This document shows, in pieces, positions 22,621-32,900 of a DNA stretch of 64,000 bases. How positions within the stretch are numbered: the first letter of the stretch is position 1; each line of letters starts with the position of its first letter. The notes under the pieces are model-generated. The model searched no databases. It was given only the letters and a program-made list of their open reading frames with translations, and was not told where the DNA came from. Both the position numbers and the translations under genes were made by a program. Source of the stretch: Petrolisthes cinctipes. Lineage: Eukaryota > Arthropoda > Malacostraca > Decapoda > Porcellanidae. Location of the stretch: the NCBI GenBank assembly GCA_033782935.1, contig JAWQEG010000065.1, forward strand, positions 1,761,001 to 1,825,000. Direction: 5' to 3'.

Positions 22621-23044
22621 TTTAAAGGCAAGGTAATACTGTATTGGCCACAAAAATTCATACACACACTTGTTTTTGAGGGTTTATAATATATAGAAAA
22701 TTTAAGACAACATAACTACAATACAACACTTATTTTTAGGTTACTATTATTAGGGAAGGTACTACTGTATGTGTGTGTGATATTGCTACTGTAAATATTA
22801 TCATCATGTTTTGTAAGCACTGTATTGTGAAGTTTTATATTTGTTCATCAACTCTAACATTCATTTGTAACTCTTATTATTATCATCTCTTTTACTAGTA
22901 TCTTACATTTATTTATATTCATATCATTATACATAACCATTATTAGTATGTAACCTGTACATTTTCAGCCCCTTTCAATAAACCGTTTATTATTATTATT
23001 TATTATTATTACACTAAAATATTAAAGCATCTACTTCTACATAC
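22621..23044. other. AT-rich spacer
   Basis: No coding sequence seen. Positions 22970-23010 read TTTCAATAAACCG followed by ATT runs, which could be a polyadenylation signal on the plus strand or the 3' tail of an old retroelement. Confidence 0.4.
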
Positions 23045-23273
23045 CTCCTTAGTAATGGATTAGGTGCCTATTTATTCCTCCGTTCTCAATCCTTCGTCAT
23101 CATGATTATTCCTCCATCCTCTGGCTTCCTCCGTCTTCAATCTGACAAAGTTTAATAAAATATAAATACAATAAACTATAAATACAATGAAATATAAATA
23201 CAGTAAAATATATATATATATCTCAATCTTCCCCTTAAAGACCCTGGGTAATAGTAGAGAAGTACTGTGTTTG

Positions 23274-23737
23274 GTAAATATTGAAAGAATTACCGTTATT
23301 GTGTACGTTTTTTCTACCTTCATTACCCACTTATTTAGACCATTCTAAGACTATTTTCTACCTTCATTACCCACTTATTTAGACCATTCTAAGACTATTT
23401 TCTACCTTCATTACCCACTTATTTAGACCATTCTAAGACTATTTTCTACCTTCATTACCCACTTATTTAGACCATTGTAAGATTATTTTCTACCTTCATT
23501 ACCCACTTATTTAGACCATTTTAAGACTATTTCCTCCACAAATGCCCCATTTCCAAGATAGGGCATATTCAAATGGGGTATTTTAAAATTAGCCTGACCT
23601 TACCTAACCTAGACCACAGCAGACTACCGGGAAATAACCGTGGTAAAGTACAGGAAATGACCGGGGCAAAATACTGGAACCTAGTCAGATCTGGCAACAC
23701 TGTTACAAAATGGTAATTCTTTCAATAAATACCCTGT
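23274..23737. mobile_element. AACCT-rich TIR element with a 44-bp tandem array
   Basis: Ends are GGTAAATATTGAAAGAATTA and its inverse TAATTCTTTCAATAAATACC. Inside, five copies of a 44-bp unit (CTACCTTCATTACCCACTTA at 23314, 23358, 23402, 23446, 23490) replace what is a single block in other copies. CTAACCTAGACC and CTGGCAACACTG blocks follow. Confidence 0.8.
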
Positions 23738-23739
23738 GT

Positions 23740-24290
23740 TCTTGGCTAGGGCAGCGCAGTGTTACCACATCCGGCTAGGTCCCGGGAATTTGCCCCGGTC
23801 ACTTTATGATAGTTTACACCGGTTATATCCCGGTCACTTTATGATAGTTTACACCGGTTATATCCCGGTAGTTTGTCCAGGAACTCAACAATTGCAATGA
23901 CTAGAATTGCAAAAAAAGAATACTTCAATAGGAAAGTAAACGAAGAAACTGATTCACATGCCATTCAAAAATTATTTAATGAATTACTAAGTAAAGACAA
24001 TGATAGGGTTTTCCCTGAAGGAGAAGAAGCAAATCTAGCTGGAAAATTTAGCAATTTTTTTTTAAAGAAAATTACAGACATTTATATATAGTGGTTTGAA
24101 CTCTTTTGGCATAACATACATGAAGACAGGGCACCACAGGCAGATATTTTAACAGATTTTAGCAGTTGTGTGTGTGATACTGTAATGAGGCAGTTGTGTG
24201 ATAAATTACAGACATTTTAAAAAGAAAATTACAGACATTAATGATTTCAACTCTTCCAGCATACATGAAGACAGGGCAACACAGGCAGAT
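23740..24290 (+). mobile_element. AACCT-element fragment and a non-LTR retrotransposon fragment
   Basis: Positions 23740-23880 are a partial variant AACCT element with a repeated CACTTTATGATAGTTTACAC. Positions 23885-24090 encode about 70 residues (KKEYFNRKVNE ... NLAGKFSNFFLKKI) that resemble the linker between endonuclease and reverse transcriptase in CR1-type elements. A duplicated part of the same fragment is at 24220-24290. Confidence 0.5.
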
Positions 24291-24292
24291 AT

Positions 24293-24483
24293 TTTAAGGG
24301 GGTGCGGGAGTAGGGGGACAGGCTTGGGGGGGGGGGGGGGTAGAAAGCCTGTCCCCCTATTCCCCCACCCCCCTCCCAAGCCTGTCCCCCTACTCCCGCA
24401 CCCCCCCAAGCCTGTCCCCTTATTCTCTCACCCCCCTAAACCCCCCCCAAGCCTGTCCCCCTATTCCCACACCCCCTTAACAG
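24293..24483. mobile_element. G/C-rich TTAA foldback element with a visible empty site
   Basis: TTAA is followed by GGGGGTGCGGGAGTAGGGGG. The right half is made of inverse C-rich units and ends CACCCCC then TTAA. The sequence to its left (GGCAGATATTTTAA) and to its right (TTAACAGATTTTA) occur joined, with one TTAA, at 24140-24165. That is the unoccupied version of the same site in a nearby duplicated fragment, and it supports insertion at TTAA with duplication of the target. Confidence 0.75.
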
Positions 24484-24866
24484 ATTTTAAACCAGTTAAG
24501 GGAATCAACCTTTCATATTCAATTGGGAGTTACTGTAGGCCTCCAAACTCACCTATAACACATCTCCTGCATAATTCCATATGGAGGGGTTCTGTTTCCT
24601 AGCATAGTTTGGAGGAATCAGTTGTAGCCTTCTAATTTCCCCTAATAAGTTACTCCCCTTAATATTGAATATATAGAAAAACTTACGTTACCAAAGACAT
24701 GAATAAAACCTACGAGTACTACAAGAATGATCCCCTACCGATACCACACTTATTACAAAGTTAAGAATCACCAAGAATATACAACATTTAAAACCAGTTA
24801 ATTAATATTAAATATATAGAAAACTTACCAAAGACATGAATAAAACCTACCACAAGAATAATCAGT
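24484..24866. mobile_element. Family B TTAA element and AT-rich spacer
   Basis: Family B sequence is at 24515-24662 (CTCCAAACTC ... TAGTTTGGAGGAATCAGTTG, ending CTCCCCTTAA). Positions 24665-24866 contain a short duplication (AAACTTACCAAAGACATGAA twice, with small changes) and no gene. Confidence 0.5.
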
Positions 24867-25371
24867 AAATATTGAAAGAATTACCGTTATTGCGTACGGT
24901 TTTTCTACCTTCCTTAGCCACTTATACAGACCATTCTAAGGCATTTCCTCCGCAGATGCCCCATTTCCAAGATATTCAAATTAGCCTGACCTAACCTAAC
25001 CTAGACCACAGCAGACTACCGGGAACGGTATTTATTGAAAGTATTACCGTTTTGTAGCAGTGTTGCCAGATCCGGCTAGGTCCCAGTATTTTGCCCCGGT
25101 CAATTACTGTACTTTACCACGGTTATTTCCCGGTAGTCTACCCAGGTTAGGTCCCAGTAGTCTGATGCAGTCTAGCTTAGGTTAGGTAAGGTCAGGTAAG
25201 GTCAGGCAAATTTCAAAATGCCCCATTTGAATATGCCCTATCTTGGAAATGGGGCATTTGCGGAGAAAATGCCATAGAAGAAAATAGTCTTAGAATGGTC
25301 TATATAAGTGGGTAATGAAGGTAGAAAAAACCGTACCCAATAACGGTAATTCATTCAATATTTACCAAAAC
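24867..25371. mobile_element. Two AACCT-rich TIR elements, one truncated by the other
   Basis: A left copy (24867-25029) stops inside CTACCGGGAAC, where a full inverted copy begins (GGTATTTATTGAAAG, 25030-25371). The full copy has CCTAACC/GGTTAGG pentamers and a CAGTGTTGCCAGATCCGGCT block near its end. Confidence 0.75.
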
Positions 25372-25468
25372 ACCTCTTGATAAATACCAAAACTAACGAT
25401 AGAGAAAAATAATTATATATGGCGAAGGAGATAGAGAAAGAGAGAAGAAAAGAAAAATATAACTAAAT

Positions 25469-25599
25469 GGGCCGTATTCAAGAACATCCATGGTGTATAC
25501 GATGGTGTGGTACTGTACGACGGCTCTGTGGTTTGTCTATAGAGCCATCGTATCGGTACCATGCCATCGTATACCCCACGAACGTTCTTGAATATGGAC
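25469..25599. mobile_element. 131-bp near-perfect palindromic element
   Basis: GGGCCGTATTCAAGAAC at the left mirrors GTTCTTGAATATGGACC at the right, and the inversion continues inward (GTATACGATGGT / ACCATCGTATAC-like). It is a small foldback MITE that would form a hairpin. Confidence 0.75.
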
Positions 25600-25649
25600 C
25601 ATGTGCTGTTTAATGTTTACCTTTTATTTTCCCTCTACTTTTGTTATCA

Positions 25650-25941
25650 GTGTTGCCAGATCCAGATGGCTAATTTCTCAGTGTTGCCAGAAGTTACAGT
25701 TATATGGTGGGTAATAAGAAAAAATATATGATGTATGGCAACACTGACGATAAAGTTTGATCTAGCGAATTTGGAAATTATCTAGCGAAAAAGAAAAAAA
25801 AAATTACATGAGTAACTATAGCCGATTTTGAAGGCCAATCTAGTGGATAATTTTAAATAAGAGCTTTACCTATAATAATTTAGCTGATTTTCTTGACTAT
25901 TATAATCTAGCGGATTACAAAAATTTGAGTTGGCATCACTG
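25650..25941. mobile_element. Possible hAT-like short element
   Basis: Ends CAGTGTTGCCAGA and the inverse TGGCATCACTG bracket about 290 bp with repeated ATCTAGCG words. No coding capacity. Assignment rests only on the ends. Confidence 0.4.
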
Positions 25942-26249
25942 GTTTCCTTGACGACGAATAAATAATAACACACACAATAATAATAGAGCTTCATAACTTT
26001 TAAATAATACTACTTTTCATCATTACACTGGACGAATAAGTTGTAAATACCTTGGTTCTATTAATATGTGATGATTTACAAGGAAGATGACAATGTACTA
26101 TATAAAAATAACCAGTAGAAGTGTATTTATTTAAGGGAACATAGACAGGTGAGCAGCAACAGGTGTACAGTAAGTTACGTGTTCATTATTCTCCCAAGTA
26201 ATTTTTTTTTTTTTTTTGTGCTTACTGTTCCCACCTCTCAATTATGTTC
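25942..26249. other. AT-rich spacer
   Basis: No gene or element recognised. A long T run is at about 26200-26217. Confidence 0.5.
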
Positions 26250-27050
26250 GGTAAATATTGAAAGAATTACCGTTATTGCGTACGGTTTATTTACCTTCTT
26301 TACCCACTATTTTAGACCATTCTAAGACTCTTTTCTTCTAAGGCATTTCCTCTGCAGATGCCCCATTTCCAAGATAGGGCATATTCAAATGGGGCATTTT
26401 AAAATTAGCCTGACCTTACCTGACCTGACCTAACCTAACCAGGACCGCATCAGACTACTGGGACCTAACCTTGGCAAACTACCGGGACCTAACTTGGGCA
26501 AACTACCGGGAAATAATTGTGATAAAGTACAATAAATGACAGGGGTAAAATACTGGGACCCAGCCGGATCTGGCAACACTGCTGCAAAACGGTAATTCTT
26601 TCAATAAATACCCAAAATACTGAAACCTAGCCGGATCTGGCAACACTGCTACAAAATGGTAATTCTTTCAATAAATACCTTTATACCATTCTAGGACACT
26701 TCTTCTATGGCATTTTCTTTGGAAATGCCCCATTTCCAAGATAGGGCATAATCAAATGGGGCATTTTTAAATTACCCTGATCTTAAATACCTTAACCTGT
26801 CTCGGTTGTTTGCCCAGGTTAGGTCTAGGTTAGGTTAGGTTAGGTTAAGTCAGGCTAATTTCAAAATACCCCATTTGAATATCTTGGAAAAGGGGCATTT
26901 GTGGAGGAAATGCCATAGAAGAAAGGTCTAAATAAGTGGGAAATGAAGGTAGAAAGACCGTACGGGTTAACGGAAATTCTTTATATTTACTCATAATACT
27001 GGGACCTAGCCGGATCTGGCAACACTGATACAAAACGGCAATAGTCTAGA
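26250..27050. mobile_element. AACCT-rich TIR elements: one complete, one rearranged
   Basis: A complete copy (26250-26623) has both ends and two 24-bp CTACCGGGACCTAAC units. It is followed by a 60-bp duplicate of its right end, then by a rearranged copy (26690-27045) containing a GGTTAGG cluster at 26817-26850. These pentamers resemble the arthropod telomere repeat TTAGG, but here they are internal to an element. Confidence 0.7.
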
Positions 27051-27364
27051 TAACTACCTTAACATTTTCCCACTTCACCTTTATTTTGTGCTTACTGTTC
27101 CCACCTCTCAATGACTGGTATTTATCTAGACTTATTGTCATCTATCAATCTATCTAATATCTATCAATCAATCATTCTCCCATGTCACCTGTCATTAGCA
27201 AAACCTAAATACAAGTGGTCTGTATCATTCAGTAATGGCGTTATACTGTATTATGTCTCGTGTTTTTTTAAGTTTGTGCATCTGGTAGGGTGTGTGTGTG
27301 GATTTTTCATAATACATCCTTTTAACTACCATAGAGACATAGGACAGTAGGTTAGGTCTGAAGA

Positions 27365-27592
27365 ATGCCTCTGTTAGATCCTTGTAGGCCGTCCCAAAAT
27401 CCTAGAAAAAGACCCGAACTAGTTTACGTTATATTTGGTTTGAATAGCATCGTTCTTATTTTGCTTTTGGCAGCTTTCATGTGTCTCACCTTTTTCTATA
27501 TGCTGCAGGCACCTTTTTCTCCTGTGTTCTTATTCTTTTTCTTTTTTCAGAATTGCTCTTCGTACTGCCACTGTTCCTGTCAGGTGGAGTGA
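27365..27592 (+). CDS. Possible small membrane protein or upstream exon
   Basis: A 75-residue frame starts with a polar, basic stretch (SQNPRKRPELVY) and continues into a strong hydrophobic helix at about residues 22-47 (VIFGLNSIVLILLLAAFMCL), a typical membrane anchor. It ends 190 bp before the galactosyltransferase. A very good splice acceptor (CTTTTTTCAG) lies inside it at 27549, so part of it may instead be intron and the following sequence the 5' UTR of the enzyme. I do not recognise a family. It could be an alternative first exon, an independent micropeptide or chance. Confidence 0.25.
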   Translation: MPLLDPCRPSQNPRKRPELVYVIFGLNSIVLILLLAAFMCLTFFYMLQAPFSPVFLFFFFFQNCSSYCHCSCQVE

Positions 27593-27847
27593 TTGCCTGA
27601 ATCTTCTGGGCTATAGCCTATGCAAGGATTCAAAATGAAAACATATAATTTTTACCATCAAACTGATCAAGACCATATGAACAGCCTCCAGTTATTACAA
27701 ATTAATCGAATACAGTTTTTTGAAACAAAGTTTACACGCATTGTAGACCCAAAATAAGATTCAGAACTGTATATATTTAACACAATGTTTCAGCAATATA
27801 TATTTAAGTGCTTGAAAAAAGTGTTGACCTGCCATTGTTTGACCACC

Positions 27848-28987
27848 ATGACGAGGGAGAGAGGCTGGGGCAGTATTATCTTCGTGTTGACAAGTCTTTT
27901 GATATTGATGTATATGGTTGGATTATGGCAGGACATTTTTGCTATAGTGAAAAATCCCACCCCATTGCCCTTAAGTATGAACAAAATGTATCCCTCTCGT
28001 TTGCCACTCCTCGATTTGCCAAACTTTGCGTACATCATCAACAATGATATTTGTGATTTTGATGATGTTTATGCTGTAGTGATTATCCACACTCATCCAG
28101 CCAATAGAGAGGTGAGAGATATATGGCGTAAAAATGTTCCTGATGAGGACCTGCGAGATCTTGCCATGAGGAGGGTGTTTCTGTTGGCCCGTGCAGAGTG
28201 GGATGACCAGGAGCTTTACCATAAGACACCACAGTGGAGAATAGCTCAGGAAAGTGCAGAATTTCATGACATTGTTCAAGGTAACTTTAAGGAACACTAC
28301 CATAACCTTACATACAAGCATGTCATGGGCCTTCAGTGGGTTACTAGGCATTGTTCACAAGCAAAATTTGTGATTAAAATGGACGATGATATAGCTGTTG
28401 ATCTGTATCAATTTCGAGACAAACTGAAAACCAGGTACAGAGAGAAGAAAAACTCAATCTTAGGTCTGCTGCAAATTGAAGCTAAACCAGTGAGACACAA
28501 AGCAAGCAAGTGGTACGTCAATAAAGAGGAATATGCGGACAAGTTTTATGCATCATTCGTATCAGGTTGGGCATATGCAATGACCACAGACGCTGCAAAG
28601 GCAATTGTAGAGGAGTCTTTCAAACATCCATATTTCTGGATTGATGATGTTCATGTCACAGGGACTCTAGCTGAGATAGTGGGTGTCCGGCGAGAAGGCC
28701 TCAACCGCTTCTACACCATCCATGTTGACCACATGCTTTGTTGTCTCGACCTTCCTAACAGTGCAGACTACTACTGTGACTTCCTGGCCGGGCCATCAGA
28801 GGACGATCTGGACCTATTAGCCAGGGCATTACAGCATGCAAGGTCCTGCTATATCAACCCATGCCAGAGACGACCCCCCGAGGCAAGTGTGGCCAAGATG
28901 TGTGTGAGGGCAAAGAACAGCAACCCACTGGCACCTGTTGGACATGGTCACGGTGAGATTGTCCGAGTTTCCAAGACGGGCAAGTGA
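27848..28987 (+). CDS. Beta-1,3-galactosyltransferase-like Golgi glycosyltransferase (GT31)
   Basis: A single uninterrupted exon encodes 379 residues from ATG 27848 (context CACCATGA), or 400 from an in-frame ATG at 27785. A type II membrane anchor follows the N-terminus (IIFVLTSLLILMYMVGLW), so the enzyme should sit in the Golgi with its catalytic domain in the lumen. Family marks, numbered from the longer start, are EVRDIWRKN (109-117), YHNLTYK (172-178), the metal- and UDP-sugar-binding DDD box in KMDDDIAVD (200-202) and the IDDVHVTG motif. GT31 enzymes transfer galactose or N-acetyl sugars in beta-1,3 linkage onto glycoproteins or glycolipids; the exact donor and acceptor cannot be read here. 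A splice acceptor at 27549 suggests an upstream noncoding exon. It converges on DFFB. Confidence 0.85.
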   Translation: MTRERGWGSIIFVLTSLLILMYMVGLWQDIFAIVKNPTPLPLSMNKMYPSRLPLLDLPNFAYIINNDICDFDDVYAVVIIHTHPANREVRDIWRKNVPDEDLRDLAMRRVFLLARAEWDDQELYHKTPQWRIAQESAEFHDIVQGNFKEHYHNLTYKHVMGLQWVTRHCSQAKFVIKMDDDIAVDLYQFRDKLKTRYREKKNSILGLLQIEAKPVRHKASKWYVNKEEYADKFYASFVSGWAYAMTTDAAKAIVEESFKHPYFWIDDVHVTGTLAEIVGVRREGLNRFYTIHVDHMLCCLDLPNSADYYCDFLAGPSEDDLDLLARALQHARSCYINPCQRRPPEASVAKMCVRAKNSNPLAPVGHGHGEIVRVSKTGK

Positions 28988-29999
28988 GGACAAACCCATT
29001 GTAAATGTCATACAATTATCATTAGTTTTGTTCATCATTAGCCCAGAGGAAGTCCCATTGACCTAGTGCTGGCATACTTAATTGCCTGTCATATTGGTTA
29101 TTGGCATGTAGTGTAGTGGATAGGAAAAGTTTGGCTTCAATTAACTACCAAAAATATTAATATATACCCTGTAATATGATTAAAGAAGACTGCTGGTATT
29201 GTACAGTATAGTACATGTACTTTATTTTGGTCTTTACAGAATACAATTTTTTATTTTGCAGTTCTGTAGTCATTAGCAGATGGACAAGACACTGTTTGTG
29301 GCCCCTATCTACAAACACTGGAATATTTTGTAATGCTTTCTGTTTTCCATACCACAATGAAAGTAGTACAGTATAAGTGTTTAGCATGGACATCCCTTGG
29401 AGGTTAGACATATATCACTATTGCCTGACTAGAACCTAGTATTTGTGTGTGGGCACTAATGTTGTCTTATACATCTGCTCATGACTGTGCAGATGGTGAC
29501 TGACTGACTGCTAACATAACTTAAACTTGCATTTACTTTGAACACCAGTTACTTATGGAAGTTAAGTAACACTATTAGGAATGAACAAATGTAAAATATA
29601 CAGTATATCACATAGGTAAGGTACAGTATATATATTTTTTGTTGGCAAGTTTTATGTACAGTATTTGGTAGTACAATAGCTTAAAAGACATTTTTAATTA
29701 TAATACTTGCAATTCAAAACTGTACTCTGATGTATTCAGCCCATAAAATGATAGTTTTTCATACTAACTTTCATACACATTTGTACATTTGTACATTTGT
29801 GGTTTAATTTGTATATTTTACTTCAAAAATTGAAATAATTATTTTTCAACTTATCTTTTTATTAATACCTGTAAATATAATAATATTATTTAATAATATT
29901 AATATTAATAACAATACAGTGTCAGCTATATACTATGAACTCAAGTTGATGAACCAATATTTCTAAGTAAAGATGAGAATATGACCCTTGGAAAGTCAC
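28988..29999. other. 3' UTRs of two convergent genes
   Basis: This kilobase separates the stops of the galactosyltransferase (plus) and DFFB (minus). An ATTAAA at 29177 could end the plus transcript. The rest is AT-rich with no recognisable element or ORF. Confidence 0.5.
29858..29863 (-). terminator. Likely polyadenylation signal of DFFB
   Basis: AATAAA on the minus strand about 137 nt after the DFFB stop codon. No competing canonical signal is closer. Confidence 0.5.
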
Positions 30000-32900
30000 T
30001 CATAATTTCACTTGAGACCTCACACACCTTCTAGTGGTGGTGCTTAGACAGCGCTTCTTACTTCTGGTGTAGTAGTGGATATCCTGCTGGTGTAATCTCT
30101 TCCCTGTATGGCTGGTCTGTGGCCCATCAATATTATCAGTAGAATCCTTAAATAAATAAATGTATTTGGGCTCTATCTTCAGCTGGTGAGGTTTCTTGAC
30201 ATGACAGGCAACATGGACCAGTTTGAGGTTACCACTTGGAATGGTGGTGTCCTTGTGAAGGAAGAGTAGTTGATGGAAGTATTGTAGGTTTACATTTCGT
30301 CCTTTCTTACTACTCAGGCTAGCTTTTAGTGTTGGTAGGACTGTCCTTGACTTTTCAATTCTGCAAAGGTAAATAAAAATCAAATTCACAATACAGTATA
30401 GTGCTGCAGTAAAAATGTGCCAATACTTTACTTGTGGAGCATTCATTTACTTTCTACCACCCAAACAAATGTGTTATGAAAACAACTTGAAAGGGGGTAT
30501 GTCAAGAGTGTGTGGTCTGACTGAGGAATCCTCAGCAGGGTGCAACATGTAAAATACAAATAAGGATGCAGTGATATCCACTGGATCACTGTATATGTCA
30601 ACAGTAGGTACAGTAATAGGTTGCATTTGACTGGTTGATTCCTGCAACCTTGGGTGGTGAGCTTCAACCAAGCATGGTTAATCTTTAAAAAGCTAGCAGT
30701 ATATGTTTACCCTGCAGCCACTGAAAAATTGACTATTGTACAGTACAATACAATTCTATATCAGCCCTCAAGTATCACATGATCTAGCTTCCAGCTGGAG
30801 ATGTTGCTATAACCAATCATGTTTTAGCCTTTATACTTTAAGCTATGAACAGTAACTCCTACTTCTACTCACACATGATCCAGGTTCCAAGTTGAAAAGA
30901 TGATTCGAGCCTCCCGGGAAGTGTAGGGGTTAATAAAGTGAAGGGAGGGACAGGTGTGTTGGTCATATGGCCCTTCACACGAGAAAAAACCTTTGTCATC
31001 ACAAAGTCGTTCACTGTCACTCGCTGACCGGTCAAAGTAACTTGAGTTGTGTCTGAGGAGTTGGACAGGGGAATAAGAAGTTGTTGGAAAACTGGATGCA
31101 ACTATTATTCTATTCTGCAACACATAAAATAAGATCACCTACAAAATGGGGTATTAGGTATGCTTCCTTGACAAGCATCACATTTAAAAAAAGTAGTGTA
31201 GCTTCATAGAACTTAACATGCTAACCTGAATAAGTGGGAGATGCATTTACTTGGTAGCACCAACATACAGTATTAGAAATACAGTGTATACGACATCTCT
31301 TAACCTCTCCCTTAAAGAAAATGGTGGTTCACGGAACTTGGCACAAACCTGGTTTCTTCCACTCTCAGGACAATAATTTCTTAAAACATCATTTCTATAA
31401 ATTACTGCACACTATATTATTACAGAGGAGAAAAATGAATGAGTAAGGAAAGAAAAGAAATTAATGTGAATATTTAATACTTTAGCCAAGGAAAGCATCA
31501 GCTCACTGTCAATGCAGCTCCAGTAATAAGGCACATTTATCAGTTAGTTCAACAATTCTTTACATTAACAAAAATTTATTTGGATATGTTAGTAAATCTG
31601 TATACCTGTTCAAGTTGTTTTATTTCCAGTTCATACTTATGTGAAGTCAGATTTGTGTCATGTTCAGCAGGCTAACATCTTCCTAGTCAGAGAATGGGAA
31701 CAAACTGAGAGTCACAGTTAACCTTTATTTTATCAAATGTGGACATTTACCATCAGCTGCTAGATGTATGGCATATCAGAATGCATAGACTGATTGCACA
31801 AAACACATTATGAAAACCAGAAAAAGCACAAGCAAAACAATGTCAGCAATGGCTCCTCTTATGGTACAGCTCCGGACAGATCAATGGTCCACATCCCATC
31901 CATCAGCGACTTGGTTTGGGCCTTGTGGGATCTGGTAACAGTTGCAGGTGGAGGGAGGGGGGATGTTAGTGGGAGAGGAGGAGAGAAATGTGGGCGGAGC
32001 TATATAGGAGGGTAACGAATGATCAGGTAGAGAGACATGTGTCAGGAGGCGTGAATGAAGCATACACAGTGAACGGTATCAAATCACCAATAGTATAAAG
32101 CAGGGTTCTTTAAACTTTTTCAGTCGTGACCCAGTTTTTACTATGACGTCATTCTCACGACCCATACAGAAAGATCTTTTACAAATTATCAGAATTATCA
32201 ACCAAAGAAAATACAAGGCCAGAAACTGAAACGTAATATTTATGATTAAAAGGAATTCTAACCAGAATTATAAACACTGCCTCACCTACCCCTCCATCTC
32301 TCTCTCTCATTCTCTCTCAAGAAGGCTAATATTTGTGCAATGATTTTGTTTTATTGATAATTAAATATATGAATATTCGATTATAAAAATGTGTTAGGTG
32401 GATTCATGTATGAACTTCATATTTATTTTATTGTCACGAACATTATTATTCTATTTTATTCATGTATTTATTTTTGTGAGCCTGCGACCCAGTTTGGAGG
32501 AATTCGGGACCCGTAGTTTGAAGAATCCGGGTTTAAAGAAGTGCATACTGCATTAACGTAGGTGGAGGTCATTTAGCACCAGGAAAAGGTGATAGAGAGG
32601 TGTGATAGCAAGCAAGAATGAAATAGGAAGAAAGGAGGGACAGTTGAAGAAATATAAGCTAGTGGCGGGGGCCGAAGGGGCGCCAAAACCCTTAAAGTAT
32701 TGCCCACATCATTACAGGCAATACTCCCCTACGGGGTAAGCACGAGGGATAAAAGGAATACAGGGATAGTTATCTAATATCCAGAGGATAATATATATTC
32801 AGTAGTCTATCCCACTACGATGGTGAACAAAAGACAGTGCCTTTATTTAAAGGATATAATGTAACAGATATTCTAATTATATTTGTTTGTTATTACTTTT

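Larger units (their letters stand above)
21258..23141 (-). ncRNA. Candidate three-exon spliced transcript, apparently noncoding
   Basis: I do not recognise a gene here, but splice-like signals line up on the minus strand. Exon 1 would be 23045-23141, preceded by AAACTTTGTCAG and followed by GTATGT. Exon 2 would be 21876-22390, preceded by TTTATATTTTTTCAG and followed by GTGAGC. Exon 3 would be about 21260-21535, preceded by TTTCTCCCTCCAG, with AATAAA at 21285-21280. All frames of exon 1 contain stops, and the longest frame in exon 2 ends at 22222. A long noncoding RNA or a UTR-rich gene is therefore more likely than a protein gene. Exon 2 would include four 85-bp repeats. Splice sites by eye can be coincidental. 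Confidence 0.35.

Noticed and set aside
26817..26850. Cluster of TTAGG repeats as a telomere
   Set aside because: Only a few units, inside a dispersed element that recurs in the window with the same pentamers.
30443..30671. Minus-strand frames between DFFB exons 4 and 5
   Set aside because: They fall in intron 4; the frame and family match join exon 4 directly to exon 5.
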